In this document: positions 42,212 to 55,400 of the stretch, one piece after another | Layout of the letters: each line of letters starts with the position of its first letter | Position numbering within the stretch: the first letter of the stretch is position 1 | Origin: Capra hircus | Lineage: Eukaryota; Chordata; Mammalia; Artiodactyla; Bovidae | Length of the DNA: 64,000 nt | Direction of reading: 5' to 3' | NCBI RefSeq assembly: GCF_001704415.2 | Contig: NC_030820.1 | Coordinates: 1-64,000, forward strand | Made by a program: the position numbers and the translations under genes | The notes under the pieces: model-generated | What the model saw: the letters and a program-made list of their open reading frames with translations, nothing else | Database searches by the model: none | Told to the model about the DNA's origin: nothing

Positions 42212-43401
42212 ACTGGGGTCTTCTGGAATGGTGGCACGAACCCTGGACTTCCGTTCGAATTTCAAGTTGAGACTGCCTCCTATTGAAGTGCTACTGGAAG
42301 GCCAGGATTCCTATCCCAAAAGCAGGGAAATGGACTCATCTCAAGATAAGGAGGGGAAAACTGTGCTCTTCTTGAGTTGTGGCGGGACCCTCGGTGTTCC
42401 TCTCGAGTGCAGACAGGTATGTCGGGGAACCTCTTGAGTTTCCTCAAAGTTTTCAAGCACCCATTTGAGGCTCAAGAGGGAAGGTGGGACTTCTCTCGAG
42501 ACAACGCAGGGGAAAAGGACCTCATCACACTTAGAGGGGAGAATCTCCTGGTTTCTCTCGAGTTGCAGCAGGAAACTTGGGGTTCCTCTCGAGTTTCGAT
42601 GGGGACCTCAGGGACCCGCTCGTGTGGCCTCAGGAAAAGGAGTGTCAGGATTTCTGTTGAGTTGACATAGGGATCAGTGGCTTTCTCTCGAGGTGCCAAA
42701 GGGCTGTCACACCTGCCATCGTGTTTTGAGTCGAACCTCGGGGTGATGATCAAGTCAGGACAGAGGAATCAGGTCTATCTTGGGTGCATTGGGACATCAG
42801 GGGCTTTTGAAATGGTGGCACGACCTCTGGAGTTCCTCTCGAGTGTCAAGTTGAGACCTCCTCCTCTGGAGGTGCGACGGGAAAGCCAGGATACCTTTCC
42901 CGATGAAGCAGGGAAATGGACCCTCATCTCAATATGAGGAGGGAAAACTGGGGCTCTTCTTGAGTCAGGGCAACACTCTGTGTTCCTCTCAAGTGTAGAT
43001 GGGTAAGTTGGGGAAGTTTTTAAGTTGCATCAAGGGTGTCAAGGACCCTTTCGAGGCTCAAGAAGGAAGGTGGGATTTCTCTCGTGATGCCACAGCGGAA
43101 AAGGGCCTCATCACGCATTGAGGGGAGAATCTCCTAGTTTGTCTTGAGTTGTGGCGGGGTTCCACTCGAGTTATGACGGGGACCTCTGCGACCCACTTGT
43201 GGGGCCTCAGGGATGTCCAGTCTCCACGCAATTTGCGAGGGGCCCCTTGGGATTCGTCTTCAGTCGCTCCCAGGGCTGAGGTCCTCATCTGGAGTTGAGG
43301 CGGAACTTCAGGTTCCTCTCCAGTGCTGACATGAATCTCAGGGTTCCTCTGGAGCTTCCACAGGAGAGTTAGGCCTCTTCTCGTGTGGAGACATGCAATT
43401 C
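42212..43401. repeat. Satellite I block 7, about 1.5 monomers
   Basis: Variant-2 satellite. It shares ggaaggccaggattcct with the satellite right of the LTRs at 57379 and 60287, a mark not seen in most other monomers. A deletion near 42639 joins ggcctcaggaaa to aggagtgtcagg, removing several subrepeats. It ends …gacatgcaattc at the next LTR. Confidence 0.87.
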
Positions 43402-43495
43402 TGTTCAGGGGTCCAGCTCCAGTAGATCCATGGTAATTTGAAACGGGTACAGTGTGGCAAGGACAAACTTATTTATTTAGAAATATTAGATTAGG
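43402..43495 (-). mobile_element. LTR, minus: left part (3' end), before the L1 insertion
   Basis: Begins tgttcaggggtccagctcc, the 3' end of an LTR on minus, and is interrupted after 94 bp by L1. The continuation is 51210-52422. Its last 16 bases (43480-43495) are one copy of the L1 target-site duplication. Confidence 0.85.
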
Positions 43496-46052
43496 GGGGG
43501 GGTTTAAGATGGCGGAGGAGTAGGACAGGAAGACCACTTTCTCCCTCACAAATTCCTCAAAAGAACATTTCAAAGCTGAGCAAACTCCACAAAACAAGTT
43601 CTGAATGCTGGCAGAGGACATCAGGCAACCAGAAAAGCAGACCATTGTCTTCGAAAACAGGTAGGAAAAAATATAAAAGACGAAAAGAGAGACAAAGGAG
43701 GTGGGGAGGGAGCTCTGTCCCAGGAAGGGAAGCCTGTCCTGAGAAGAGAATTTTAAGAAGAGAGGGTTCCAAACACCAGGAAACACTCTCCCTGCCGAGT
43801 CTGTGACAAGCGTTGGAAACACAGAGGGCAACATAACAGGAAGGAAAAATAAATAAATAATTAAAACCAGCAGATTACAAGCCCAACAGTAACTCCCCCA
43901 GCGGAAAAGCAGCACAGACGCCTGCATCCGCCACTAGCAAGTGGAGGCAGGGCAGGGAAGTGCGAGAGGCGTGGGCTGCAGAGATTTGTAAGAATCGGGC
44001 AGGAACGCCCCATGAGTAATCAGAACGATCTAAATTGGGCTAGTAAACCAGACTGTGGGATAGCTAGCACGCGAAAAGCTCGAACATAAGACACCGCCAG
44101 GACCACTCACAGAACAAAGGACGGAATGGACATAGCCACTGCAGACCATCCCCCGCCGGGGACAGGCAGCCAGAGCTGTAAGGGCTGGAAAGGGGCAATT
44201 GCAGTCCCGGAGAGACTCTACCTACCAAACTGTAATCAGGCTTCTTTGTTAAGACTTCTGGGGGTGCTGAACAGTCACCATCTGCCTCACAAGAGGCGCC
44301 AGCGGTACACCCAGAAATCTGAGCAGCAGAGACAGATGGCGCTCGCCAAACTCCTGAGCTACTCAGACCTGGGAAGGGCACAAAGCGCAGTCCCAACAGA
44401 ATCTGAGCCTCGGAGGGCTACCTGAGCGCCAAACCTGAGCGGCTTAGACCGGGGAAATGCACGCAGCCTAGGGCTGGCCCCAGACGGTTCCCAGCTGAGC
44501 ATAGTAGAACTGGAGAGGCTTGTGCGCCGCGAGAAGGGACAGGTCCAGTGGGGCTGAGACACTGTATGCACACTACAGTGCTATTTGTTTGCAGCATCCC
44601 CCCTCCCCACAGCGTGACTGAACTAGTGAGCCTAAAAGACCAGCAAACAGAAGAAGTTAAACAGAGGGAACCGCCTTGGAAGTGACCCCACACGGCCCGC
44701 AACATCAGAGAAGGGTCAGATATATATTTACTATTTTTACAATCATTCCTTCCCCCCCCCTTTTTTTTCTTTTTTTTTTCTTGCTCTTTTTTCTTTCCTA
44801 ACTTTTTTTTAAAAAATTATTGTCTTCTATTTCTCCTCTAATTTTTATTTCTAGAGCCTACTATTATTTTTCAAAAAAAAAAGACTTTTTTTAAGGCAAA
44901 TACCATATATAGTCTTCATGTGGTGTGTTTGGAGTTTTGTAATAATTCTTGTGGTTTTTGTTTTGTTTTGTTTTGCTTTGTTTTGAAAATCCAACTTCTA
45001 CACTAGATTTTTAAACTGTGCTTTTTGGCTTTTGTTGTCAATTTTGTACATTTAAAAATCCAAACTTCACTCCCCAATTCTACCTGAGAGCGAGATTACT
45101 GGGTTAACCACTCTCTCCTCCTTTGGACTCTCCTTTTTCTCCACCAGGTGGCCTCTGTCTCTTTTCTCCCCCATCTCTTCTCTATCCAACGCTGTGAATC
45201 TCTGTGTGTTCCAGACGGTGGAGAACAACTAAGGAACTGGTTACTGGCAGGATTCGTCTCTCTCCTTTTCATTCTTCTCTCTTATCCTCCTGGCCACCTC
45301 TGTCTACCTCCTCCCTCTCATCTTCCCTGCATAACTCCATAAATACCTCTGAGCGGTCCAGACTATGGAGCCCGCATAAGGAAGTGACTACTGGCTAGCT
45401 TGCTGTTTCCTCTTTTGATCTCACTGCATCTCATTCCAGTCACCTCTAACTACCCCCTCCCTCTTCTCTTCTCCATGTAACTCAGTGAACCTCTCTGGGT
45501 GTTCCTCAATGTGGAGAAACTTTTCATCTTTAACCTAGATGTTTTACCATCGGTGCTGTATAGATGGAGAAATCCAGAGGCTACTGTAAAAATAAAACTG
45601 AAAACCAGAAGCAGGAGGCTTAAGTCCAAAGCCTGAGAACATCAGAGAACTCCTGAATTCAGGGAACATTAAGCAATAGGAGCTCATCAAACGCCTCCAT
45701 ACCTACACTGAAACCAAGCTCCACCCAAGGGCCAACAAGTTCCAGAGCAAGACATACCACACAAATTCTCCAGCAACACAGGAACACACCCCTGAGCTTC
45801 AACATACAGGCAGCTCAAAGCTACTCCAAAACCTTTGATGTCTCATAACCCATTACTGGTCCCTTCACTGCACTCCAGAGAGAAGAAACCCAGCTCCACC
45901 CACCAAAACTCCAACACAAGCCTCCCTAACCAGGAAACCTTGACAAGCCACTGATACAATTCCACCCACAGTGAGGAAGCTCCATAATAAAGAGAACCCC
46001 ACAAATTCCCAGAATATTAAAAGGCCACCCCAGACACAGCAATATAATCAAG
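43496..46052 (+). other. L1 5' UTR
   Basis: A 2.56-kb leader containing GC-rich first kilobase, then a T-rich part with a (GTTTT)n tract at 44958-44985, then an A-rich part up to ORF1. Its first part normally holds the internal L1 promoter. Short open frames here on either strand show no domain I know and are taken as chance. Confidence 0.7.
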
Positions 46053-46979
46053 ATGAAGAGGCAGAGGAATACCCAGCAGGTTAAGGAACAGGAGAAATGC
46101 CCACCAAACCAAACAAAAGAGGAAGAGATAGGGAATCTACCTGAGAAAGAATTCCAAATATTGATAGTGAAAATGATCCAAAATCTTGAAATCAAAATGG
46201 AATCACAGATAAATAGCCTAGAGACAAGGATTGAGAAGATGCAAGAAAGGTTTAACAAGGACCTAGAAGAAATAAAAAAGAGTCAATATATAATGAATAA
46301 TGCAATAAATGAGATCAGAAACACTCTGGAGGCAACAGATAGTAGAATAACGGAGGCAGAAGATAGGATTAGTGAAATAGAAGATAGAATGGTAGAAATA
46401 AATGAATCAGAGATGACAAAAGAAAAATGAATTAAAAGAAATGAGGACAATCTCAGAGACCTCCAGGACAACATGAAATGCTCCAACATTCGAATTATAG
46501 GAGTCCCAGAAGAAGAACACAAAAAGAAAGACGATGAGAAAATTCTTGAGGAGATAATAGTTGAAAACTTCCCTAAAATGGGGAAGGAAATAATCACCCA
46601 AGTCCAAGAAACACAGAGAGTTCCAAATAGGATAAACCCAAGGCGAAACACCCCAAGACACATATTAATCAAATTAACAAAGATCAAACACAAAGAACAA
46701 ATATTAAAAGCAGCAAGGGAAAAACAACAAATAACACACAAGGGGATTCCCATAAGGATAACAGCTGATCTTTCAATAGCAACTCTTCAGGCCAGGAGGG
46801 AATGGCAAGACATACTTAAAGTGATGAAGGAAAATAACATACAGCCCAGATTACTGTACCCAGCAAGGATTTCATTCAAATACGAAGGAGAAATCAAAAG
46901 CTTTACAGGCAAGCAAAAGCTGAGAGAATTCAGCACCACCAAACCAGCTCTCCAACAAATTCTAAAAGATATTCTCTAG
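46053..46979 (+). pseudogene. L1 ORF1 (ORF1p), one in-frame stop
   Basis: 309 codons in one frame from ATG at 46053 to the stop at 46977-46979, interrupted by TGA at 46428-46430. The N-terminal half is a lysine/glutamate-rich coiled coil with isoleucine/leucine heptads. After the stop come the RRM-type segment (NIRIIGVPEEE) and the C-terminal domain ending ALQQILKDIL. ORF1p is the RNA-binding chaperone of the L1 particle. A single base change separates this from an open frame. The length is close to the usual 330 or so codons. Confidence 0.85.
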
Positions 46980-47030
46980 ACAGGAAACACGAAAAGGGTG
47001 TATAAACCCGAACCCAAAACAATAAAGTAA

Positions 47031-50000
47031 ATGGTAATGGGATCATACTTATCAATAATTACCTTAAACGTAAATGGGTTGAATGTCCCAACCAAAAGGC
47101 AAAGACTGGCCGAATGGATACAAAAACAAAACCCCTCTATATGCTGCTTACAAGAGACCCACCTCAAAACAAGGGACGCATACAGACTGAAAGTGAAGGG
47201 CTGGAAAAAGATATTCCACGCAAATAGAGACCAAAAGAAAGCAGGAGTGGCAATACGCATATCCGATAAAATAGACTTTAAAACAAAGGCTGTGAAAAGA
47301 GATAAAGAAGGCCACTACATAATGATTAAAGGATCAATCCAAGAAGAAGATATAACAATTATAAATATGTATGCACCCAATATAGGAGCACCGCAATATG
47401 CAAGACAAATGCTAACAAGTTTGAAAGGGGAAATTAACAATAACACAATAATAGCAGGAGACTTTAATACCCCACTCACACCTATGGACAGATAAACTAA
47501 ACAGAAAATTAAAGAAATGCAAACTTTAAATGATACATTAGACCAGTTAGACCTAATTGATATCTATACGACATTTCACCCCAAAACAATGAATTTCACC
47601 TTTTTCTCAAGTGCTCATGGAACCTTCTCCAGGATAGATCACATCCTGGGCCATAAATCTAACCTTGATAAATTTTTAAAAATCGAAATCATTCCAATCA
47701 TCTTTTCTGACCATAATGCTTTAAGATTAGATCTCAATTACAGAAGAAAAACTATTAAAAATTCCAACATATGGAGATTGAACAACACACTTCTGAATAA
47801 ACAACAAATCACAGAAGAAATAAAAAAAGAAATCAAAATATGCATAGAAACTAATGAAAATGAAAACACAACAACCCAAAACCTGTGGGACACTATAAAA
47901 GCAGTGCTAAGAGGAAAGTTCATAGCACTACAGGCATACCTCAAGAAACAAGAAAAAAGTCAAATAAATAAACTAACTCTACACCTACACCTAAAGCAAC
48001 TAGAAAAGGAAGAATTGGAGAACCCCAGAGTTAGTAGAAGGAAAGAAATCTTAAAAATTAGGGCAGAAATAAATGCACAAGAAACAAAAGAGACCATAGC
48101 AAAAATCAACAAAGCCAAAAACTGGTTCTTTGAAAGGATAAATAAAATTGACAAACCATTAGCCAGACTCATCAAGAAGCAGAGAGAGAAAAATCAAATC
48201 AATAAAATTAGAAATGAAAATGGAGAAATCACAACAGACAACACAGAAATACAAAGGATCATAAGAGACTACTATCAGCAATTATATGCCAATAAAATGG
48301 ACAACGTGGAAGAAATGGACAAATTCTTAGAAAAGTACAATTTTCCAAAACTGAACCAGGAAGAAATAGAAAATCTTAACAGACCCATCACAAGCAAGGA
48401 AATTGAAACTGTAATCAGAAATCTTCCAGCAAACAAAAGCCCAGGTCCAGACGGCTTCACAGCTGAATTCTACCAAAAGTTTCGAGAAGAGCTAACACCT
48501 ATCCTCCTCAAACTCTTCCATAAAGTTGCAGAGGAAAGTAAACTTCCAAACTCATTCTATGAGGTCACCTTCACCCTAATACCAAAACCTGACAAAGATA
48601 CTACAAAAAAAGAAAACTACAGACCAATATCACTGATGAACATAGATGCAAAAATCCTCAATAAAATTCTAGCAATTAGAATCCAAGAACACATTAAAAA
48701 GATCATACACCGTGACCAAGTGGGCTTTATCCCAGGGATTCACCAATATCCGCAAATCAATCAATGTAATTCACCACATTAACAAATTAAAAAATAAAAG
48801 CCATATGATTGTCTCAATAGATGCAGAGAAGGCCTTTGACAAAATTCAACATCCATTTATGATAAAAACTCTCCAGAAAGCAGGAATAGAAGGAACATAC
48901 CTCAACATAATAAAAGCTATATATGGCAAACCCACAGCAAACATTATCCTCAATGGTGAAAAATTGAAAGCATTTCCCCTAAAGTCAGGAACAAGACAAG
49001 GGTGCCCACTTTCACTGCTACTATTCAACATAGTTCTGGAAGTTTTGGCCATAGCAATCAGAACAGAAAAAGAAATAAAAGGAATCCAAATTGGAAAAGA
49101 AGAAGTAAAACTCATTATTTGCAGATGACATGATCCTCTACATAGAAAACCCTAAAGACTCCACCAGAAAATTACTAGAGCTAATTAATGAATATAGTAA
49201 AGTTGCAGGATATAAAATCAACACAGAGAAATCCCTTGCATTCCTATACACGAATAATGAGAAAGTAGAAAAAGAAATTAAGGAAACAATTCCATTCACC
49301 ATTGCAACGAAAAGAATAAAATACTTAGGAATATATCTACCTAAAGAAACTAAAGACCTACATATAGAAAACTATAAAACACTGATGAAAGAAATCAAAG
49401 AGGACACTAATAGATGGAGAAATATACCATGTTCGTGGATTGGAAAAATCAATATAGTGAAAATGAGTATACTACCCAAAGCAATTTACAAATTCAATGC
49501 AATCCCTATCAAGCTACCAGCCACATTTTTCACAGAACTAGAACAAATAATTTCAAGATTTGTATGGAAATACAAAAAGAAACCTCGAATAGCCAAAGCA
49601 ATCTTGAGAAAGAAGAATGGAACTGGAGGAATCAACTTGCCTGACTTCAGGCTCTACTACAAAGCCACAGTCATCAAGACGGTATGGTACTGGCACAAAG
49701 ACAGAAATATAGATCAATGGAACAAAATAGAAAGCCCAGAGATAAATCCACTCACCTATGGACAGCTTATATTTGACAAAGGAGGCAAGAATATACAATG
49801 GAGTAAAGACAATCTCTTTAACAAGTGGTGCTGGGAAAACTGGTCAACCACTTGTAAAAGAATGAAATTAGATCACTTTCTAACTCCGCACATGAAAATA
49901 AACTCAAAATGGATTAAAGATCTAAATGTAAGACCAGAAACTATAAAACTCCTAGAGGAGAACATAGGCAAAACACTCTCAGACATAAATCACAGAAGGA

Positions 50001-50508
50001 TCCTCTATGATCCACCTCCCAGAATTCTGGAAATAAAAGCAAAAATAAACAAATGGGATCTAATTAAAATTAAAAGCTTCTGCACAACAAAGGAAACTAG
50101 AAGCAAGGTGAAAAGACAGCCTTCTGAATGGGAGAAAATAATAGCAAATGAAGCAACTGACAAACAACTAATCTCAAAAATATACAAGCAACTTATGCAA
50201 CTCAATTCCAGAAAAATAAACGACCCAATCAAAAAATGGGCCAAAGAACTAAATAGACATTTCTCCAAGAAGACATACGGATGGTTAACAAACACATGAA
50301 AAGATGCTCAACATCACTCATTATTAGAGAAATGCAAATCAAAACCACAATGAGGTACCACTTCACACCAGTCAGAATGTCTGCGATCCAAAAATCTGCA
50401 AGCAATGAATGCTGGAGAGGGTGTGGAGAAAAGGGAACCCTCCTACACTGTTGGTGGGAATGCAAACTAGTACAACCACTATGGAAAACAGTGTGGAGAT
50501 TCCTTTAA
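47031..50508 (+). pseudogene. L1 ORF2 (endonuclease/reverse transcriptase), frameshifted
   Basis: The endonuclease domain starts near 47049 (LNVNGL) with QETH and GDFN motifs. A TAA at 47493-47495 then interrupts the frame, which continues at 47517 (RIDHILGHK, FSDHNAL) through to about 48735. A frame change there shifts to the 48712-49128 frame, holding TRQGCPLS. A two-base loss near 49113 puts the FADD catalytic motif and everything after it in the frame of 49130-50299. Another single-base loss near 50268 displaces the C-terminus, which ends at 50508 in the third frame. ORF2p nicks target DNA and copies L1 RNA; this copy has one stop and three frameshifts and is dead. Confidence 0.88.
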
Positions 50509-51209
50509 AAATTGCAAATAGAACTGCCATATGACCCAGCAATCCCCACTGCTGGGCATACACACCTAAGGAAACCAGAATTGAAAGAGACACATGTACC
50601 CCAATGCTCATTCGCAGCACTGTTTATAATAGCCAGGACATGAAAACAACCTAGATGTCCATCAGCAGATGAATGGATAAGAAAGCTGTGGTACATATAC
50701 ACGATGGAGTATTACTCAGCCTGTTAAAAAGAATACATTTGAATCAGTTCTGTTGAGATGGATGAAACTGGAGCCGATTATACAGAGTGAAGTAAGCCAG
50801 CAAGAAAAACATCAATACAGTATACTAACACATATATATGGAATTTAGAAAGATGGCAATGATGACCCTGTATGAAAGACAGCAAAAAAGACACAGATGT
50901 GTATAGCGAACTTTGGGACTCAGAGGGAGAGGGAGAGGGTGGGGATGATTTGGGAGAATGGCATTGAAACATGTATACTATCATGCTAAGAATCGAATCA
51001 TCCAGTCTATGTCTGATGCAGGATACAGCATGCTTGGGGCTGGTGCATGGGGATGACCCAGAGGGATGTTGTGGGGAGGGAGGTGAGAGGGGGGTCCATG
51101 TTGGGATCGCATGTACACCCATGGTGGATTCAGGTCAATGTATGTCGAAACCAATACAGTATTGTAAAGTAAAATAAAGTAAAAATAAACAAATAAATAA
51201 ATAAGAAAA

Positions 51210-52422
51210 AGAAATATTAGATTAGATTAGGAAGAAATAGTATAGTAGGAAAATTTATTGGAGAAAAGAGGCTGAGAAACTTGTGTTTTGTGGAAAGCCA
51301 ATAAAGTTCCAGACAAGGAGCTTGCACTATCTACGTTAGGCCACTGGCATCCTCTTGAATAGGAGGGGTGCCCCACCTTGGGCTCCCTCTCACTTGGATC
51401 TTAGAAGCCAGGGCAAGTAAGTATACATGGCGAGCCTCCACGCCCCAGATGGGAATTCAGCCAGAAAAGGAAAGAAGGAGAATAGACCACACGAGGGAAA
51501 CCAAACCAGTGACTGGCCCATCTTCTATTGTTGTAAAGGCCTTCTATACTCTTTTTTTTTTTGTACATAGAGATTAATGGATAATATAAAATTATATAGC
51601 ATCAGCAGCCCTGACTCCTCGAGACCAGGCTTTTTCTCTGCACACTTAGTTGCTTACATATGTCTTCGGTGATTTACGTCATCTTCTGGCCTGAAGGCCT
51701 ATTAACATTTTACTGCCCTTTTCTGATAAGGGTTTGTCCACCAGAAAACTTATCTGTGTTGTTCTTCCCAAAGTCTGGTGACACTCTCAGAAAGCACTAA
51801 ATAAAGTTACATTCTTACATAGCAAAGATAAAACAATTTATAACAATTAAAAGGAGTAGAGTGATTTATAAAGAGAAAAGTAATTAACTCAAAAGTCTAG
51901 TGTTGCTAACATCAAAACTATTATATTCCTATTTCTGCATCCCAATTACATTGATTGATATCCTCCCGAGTGCCTAAAAGGTAAAGAATATGGAGGCCTG
52001 GCAGCAGTCATTGAGTCAACAGTGAAAACCTATCACCAATATGATTTTTAGCCCTTTAGAAAAGGCTCTGTATCTTTAAGATGTTTCTAAGCTTTGTGCC
52101 TCTCGCAGCTGGGAGGCTTTAAACAATTCACAAGTTGTATAAAGTCCGGGGGGAACCTGTTAGGCAAGTTAGAGAGCCATTTCGGGGGTTTGAGCAGGAA
52201 CATTCCTTTCAAATGCTGAAGATTGAAGCCCTAAGTTAACTTTTTCTTGAGAGTGTCAGAAGAGTGGAAAAGTATAGTACAATAAGGCAGGCAGACTCTG
52301 GTCTTTTGGGGGTAGATGTTCAGGAAAATCCAGGGGAAAACCTGAGGCCTGACTCGCCATGCCAATCAGGCCGCTCCGCATTACCTTGTCATGGGTGGAA
52401 ATTCCCATGCTGGCTCCTGGTA
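51210..52422 (-). mobile_element. LTR, minus: right part, after the L1 insertion
   Basis: Continues the LTR from the second copy of the L1 target-site duplication to its 5' end, where the plus strand reads ggctcctggta. Together with 43402-43495 it makes a 1.3-kb LTR. Flanks AATTC and AGTTC fit a 5-6 bp target-site duplication in the satellite word aagtcc. The TATA position (about 51540) is degenerate. Confidence 0.83.
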
Positions 52423-55400
52423 AGTTCGCTATCCTCTTGAGATGGAAAAGCAGTGTCAGGCTTCCTGTCAAGTTGACATAGGGATCGGTGGCCTCCACTT
52501 GAGGTGCCACAGGGCTGACACACCTGCCATCGTGTTTTGAGTCGATCCTTGGGGTGACTGTCGAGTCAGTGAAGGGGAGTCAGGTTTATTGGGAGTGGAT
52601 TGGGACATCCGGGTCTTTTGGAATGGTGACACGACTCCTGGAGTTCCTCTGGAGGTTCAAGTTGAGACCACCTCTTCCTGAGGTGCAACAGGAACGCTGG
52701 GATTCCTTTCCTGACGAAATAGAGAAATGGACCCTCCTCTCAGGATGAGGAGGGAAAACCGGGGCTTTTCTTGAGTTGTGGCGGGACACTCGGTGGTCCT
52801 CTGGAGTGGGAACTGGTATGTTGGGGAACTTTTTGAGTTGCCTCAAGGGTGTCAAGGAACCTTTAAAGGCTCAAGAGGGGAGGTGGAATTTCTCTCGAGA
52901 TACCACAGAGGTAAAGGGCCTCATCTCGCATTGAGGGGAGAATCTCCTGGTTTTTCTCAAGTTGCGGCAGGAAACTTGGGGTTCCTATCGAATTACGACG
53001 GGGACTTCAGGGACCCACTCGTGTGGGCTCAGGAAAGTCCAGTCTCCATGCGAGTTGCGAAGGGCCACTTGGGATTCCATTCCAGTCATTGTCGGGGCTG
53101 AGGTCCTAATTTGGAGTTGAGGCTGGAACCTCAGGTTTCCTCTCCAGTGCTGACATGGATCTCGGGGTTCTTCTGGAGTTTCCAAAGGGGAGTCAGACCT
53201 CGTCTCCTGTGGAGACATACTAGTCCACTCTCCTCTCGAGCTGGATATGCAGTGTCAGGCTTCCTGTCATGTTGACATAGGACCAGTGGCTTTCTCTCTA
53301 GGTGCCACAGGGCTGTCACACCTGCCATCATGTTTTGAGTCAATCTTAGGGACGCCGTAGAGTCAGTGAAGGGCATTCAGGTGTATCTGGAGTGGATAAG
53401 GACATCAGGGTCTTTTGGAATGGTGGCACGACCCCTGGAGTGCCTTCGAGTATCAAGGTGAGACCACCTCCTCTTGATGTGCGACGAGAACGCCGGGAAT
53501 CCTTTCCCAACTAAACAGGGAAATGGACCCTCACCTCAAGATGAGGAGGGAAAACCGTGGCTCTTCTTGAGTTGTGGTGGGACCCTCAGTGTTCCTCTCG
53601 AGTTGAGATGGGTATGTCAGGGAACTTCTTGAGTTGCCTCAAGGGCGCCAAGGACCCTTACGAGGCTCTAGAGGAAAGGCGGGATTTCTCTCGAGACGCT
53701 GTAGTGGAAAAGGGCCTCATCTCGCGTTGAGGGGAGAATCTCCCGGTTTTTCTCGAGTTGCGGCAGGAAACTGGGGTTCCTCTCCAGTCACGACGGGGAC
53801 CACAGGGACTCGCTCATATGGCCTCAGGAAAGTCCAGTCTCCATGTGAGTTGCGAGGGGCCTCTCGGGATTTTTTGGCAATCACTGCCGGGGCTAAGGTC
53901 ATCATCTGGAGTTGTGGCCGGAACCACAGTGTTCCTCTCCAGTGCTAACATGGATCTTGGGGTTCCTCTGAAGTTTTCACAGGGGAGTCATGCCTCGTCT
54001 AGGGTGGAGATATGCAAGGCTGATTTCCTCTAGAGCTTAAAAAGCAGTGTCAGGCTTCCTGTCGAATGACATAGGGATCTGTGGCTTTCTCTGGAGGAGC
54101 CACAGGGCTGTCACACCTGCCATCGTGTTTAGAGTTGATCCTGTGGGTGACCGTCGAGTTAGTGCAGGGGAGTCAGGTGTATCTGGAGTGGATTGGGTTA
54201 TCACGGTCTTTTGCAATGGTGCCATGACCCTTGCAGTTCCTCTCTAGTGTCAAGTTGAGACCACCTAATCTTGAGGTGCGACGGAAACACCAGAATTCCT
54301 CTCCCAACGAAGCAGGGAATTGGACCCTCATCTCGATATGAGGAGGGAAAACCGGGGCTCTACTTGAGTTGTGGAGGGACCTTCGGTGTTCCTCACTAGT
54401 AGAGACAGGCATGTCGGGGAACTTCTTGAGTTGCTTCAGGGGTGTCAAGGACCCTTTCGAGGCTCAAGAGGGAAGGTGGGATTTCTTTCAAGATACCACA
54501 GTGGAAAAGGGCCTCATCTCACTTTGAGGGGAGAATCTCCTGGTTTTCCTCGAGTTGCGGCAGGAAACATGGGGTTCCTCTCATCTTTAGGGACCCACTC
54601 ATGTTGCTTCAGGAAAGTCCAGTCTTCATGCCAGTTGTGAGGTGCCTCTTGGATTCATCTCTAATTGCCGCTGGGGCCGAGGTCCTCATCTGGAGTTTAA
54701 GCCAGAACCTCCGGGTTCCTCTCCACTGCTGAAATGCATTTCTAGGTTCCCCTGGAGTTTCCACAGGGGAGTCAGGCCTTGTCACGTGTGGAGAAATGCA
54801 CATCTGCTCTCCTCTCGAGATGGAAAAGCAGTGTCAGGCTTCCTGTCGAGTTGACATATGGATCAATGGCTTTTTCTCGAGGAGTCACAGGGCTGATACA
54901 CCTGCCATCGTATTTTGATTTGATCCTCGGGGTGACCATCGAGTCAGTGCGGGGGGGTCAGGTGTATCTGGACTTGATTGGAACATCGGGGTCTTTTAGA
55001 ATGGTTGCACGACCCCTGGAGTTCCTCTTGAGTGTCAAGTTGAGACCGCCTCCTCTTGAGGTGTGACAGGAAGGCCGGGATTCCTTTCCCGACTAATCAG
55101 GGAAATAGACCCTCATCTCAATATGAGGAGGGAAAACTGCGGCTCTTCTTGAGTTGTGGTGGGACTCTCGGTGTTCCTCTCGAGTGGAGACGGTTATGTA
55201 AGGTAAATTCTTGAGTTACCTCAAGGTTGTCAAGAACCCTTTCAAGACCCACGAGTTAAGGTGGGATTTTTCTCAACATGCTGCAGAGGAAAAATGCCTC
55301 ATCTCATGTTGACAGAGAATCTCCTGGTTTTTATTGAGTTATGGCAGGAAACTTGGGGTTCCTCTCGAGTTACGATGGGAACATTAGAGACCCGTTCGTA

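Larger units (their letters stand above)
43496..51209 (+). mobile_element. Near full-length L1 (7.7 kb), plus
   Basis: Starts with a G run and tttaagatggcggaggag, the usual 5' end of ruminant L1. It has a long 5' UTR, ORF1, ORF2, 3' UTR and an A-rich tail (51165-51209). A 16-bp target-site duplication agaaatattagattag is at 43480-43495 and again at 51210-51225, without mismatch. It inserted into an LTR. Both ORFs carry disabling changes. Confidence 0.93.

Noticed and set aside
44064..44705. Open frames of 95-110 codons on minus in the L1 5' UTR
   Set aside because: No domain was recognised. Antisense frames in the GC-rich L1 leader are common by chance, and I could not tie these to a known antisense L1 product.
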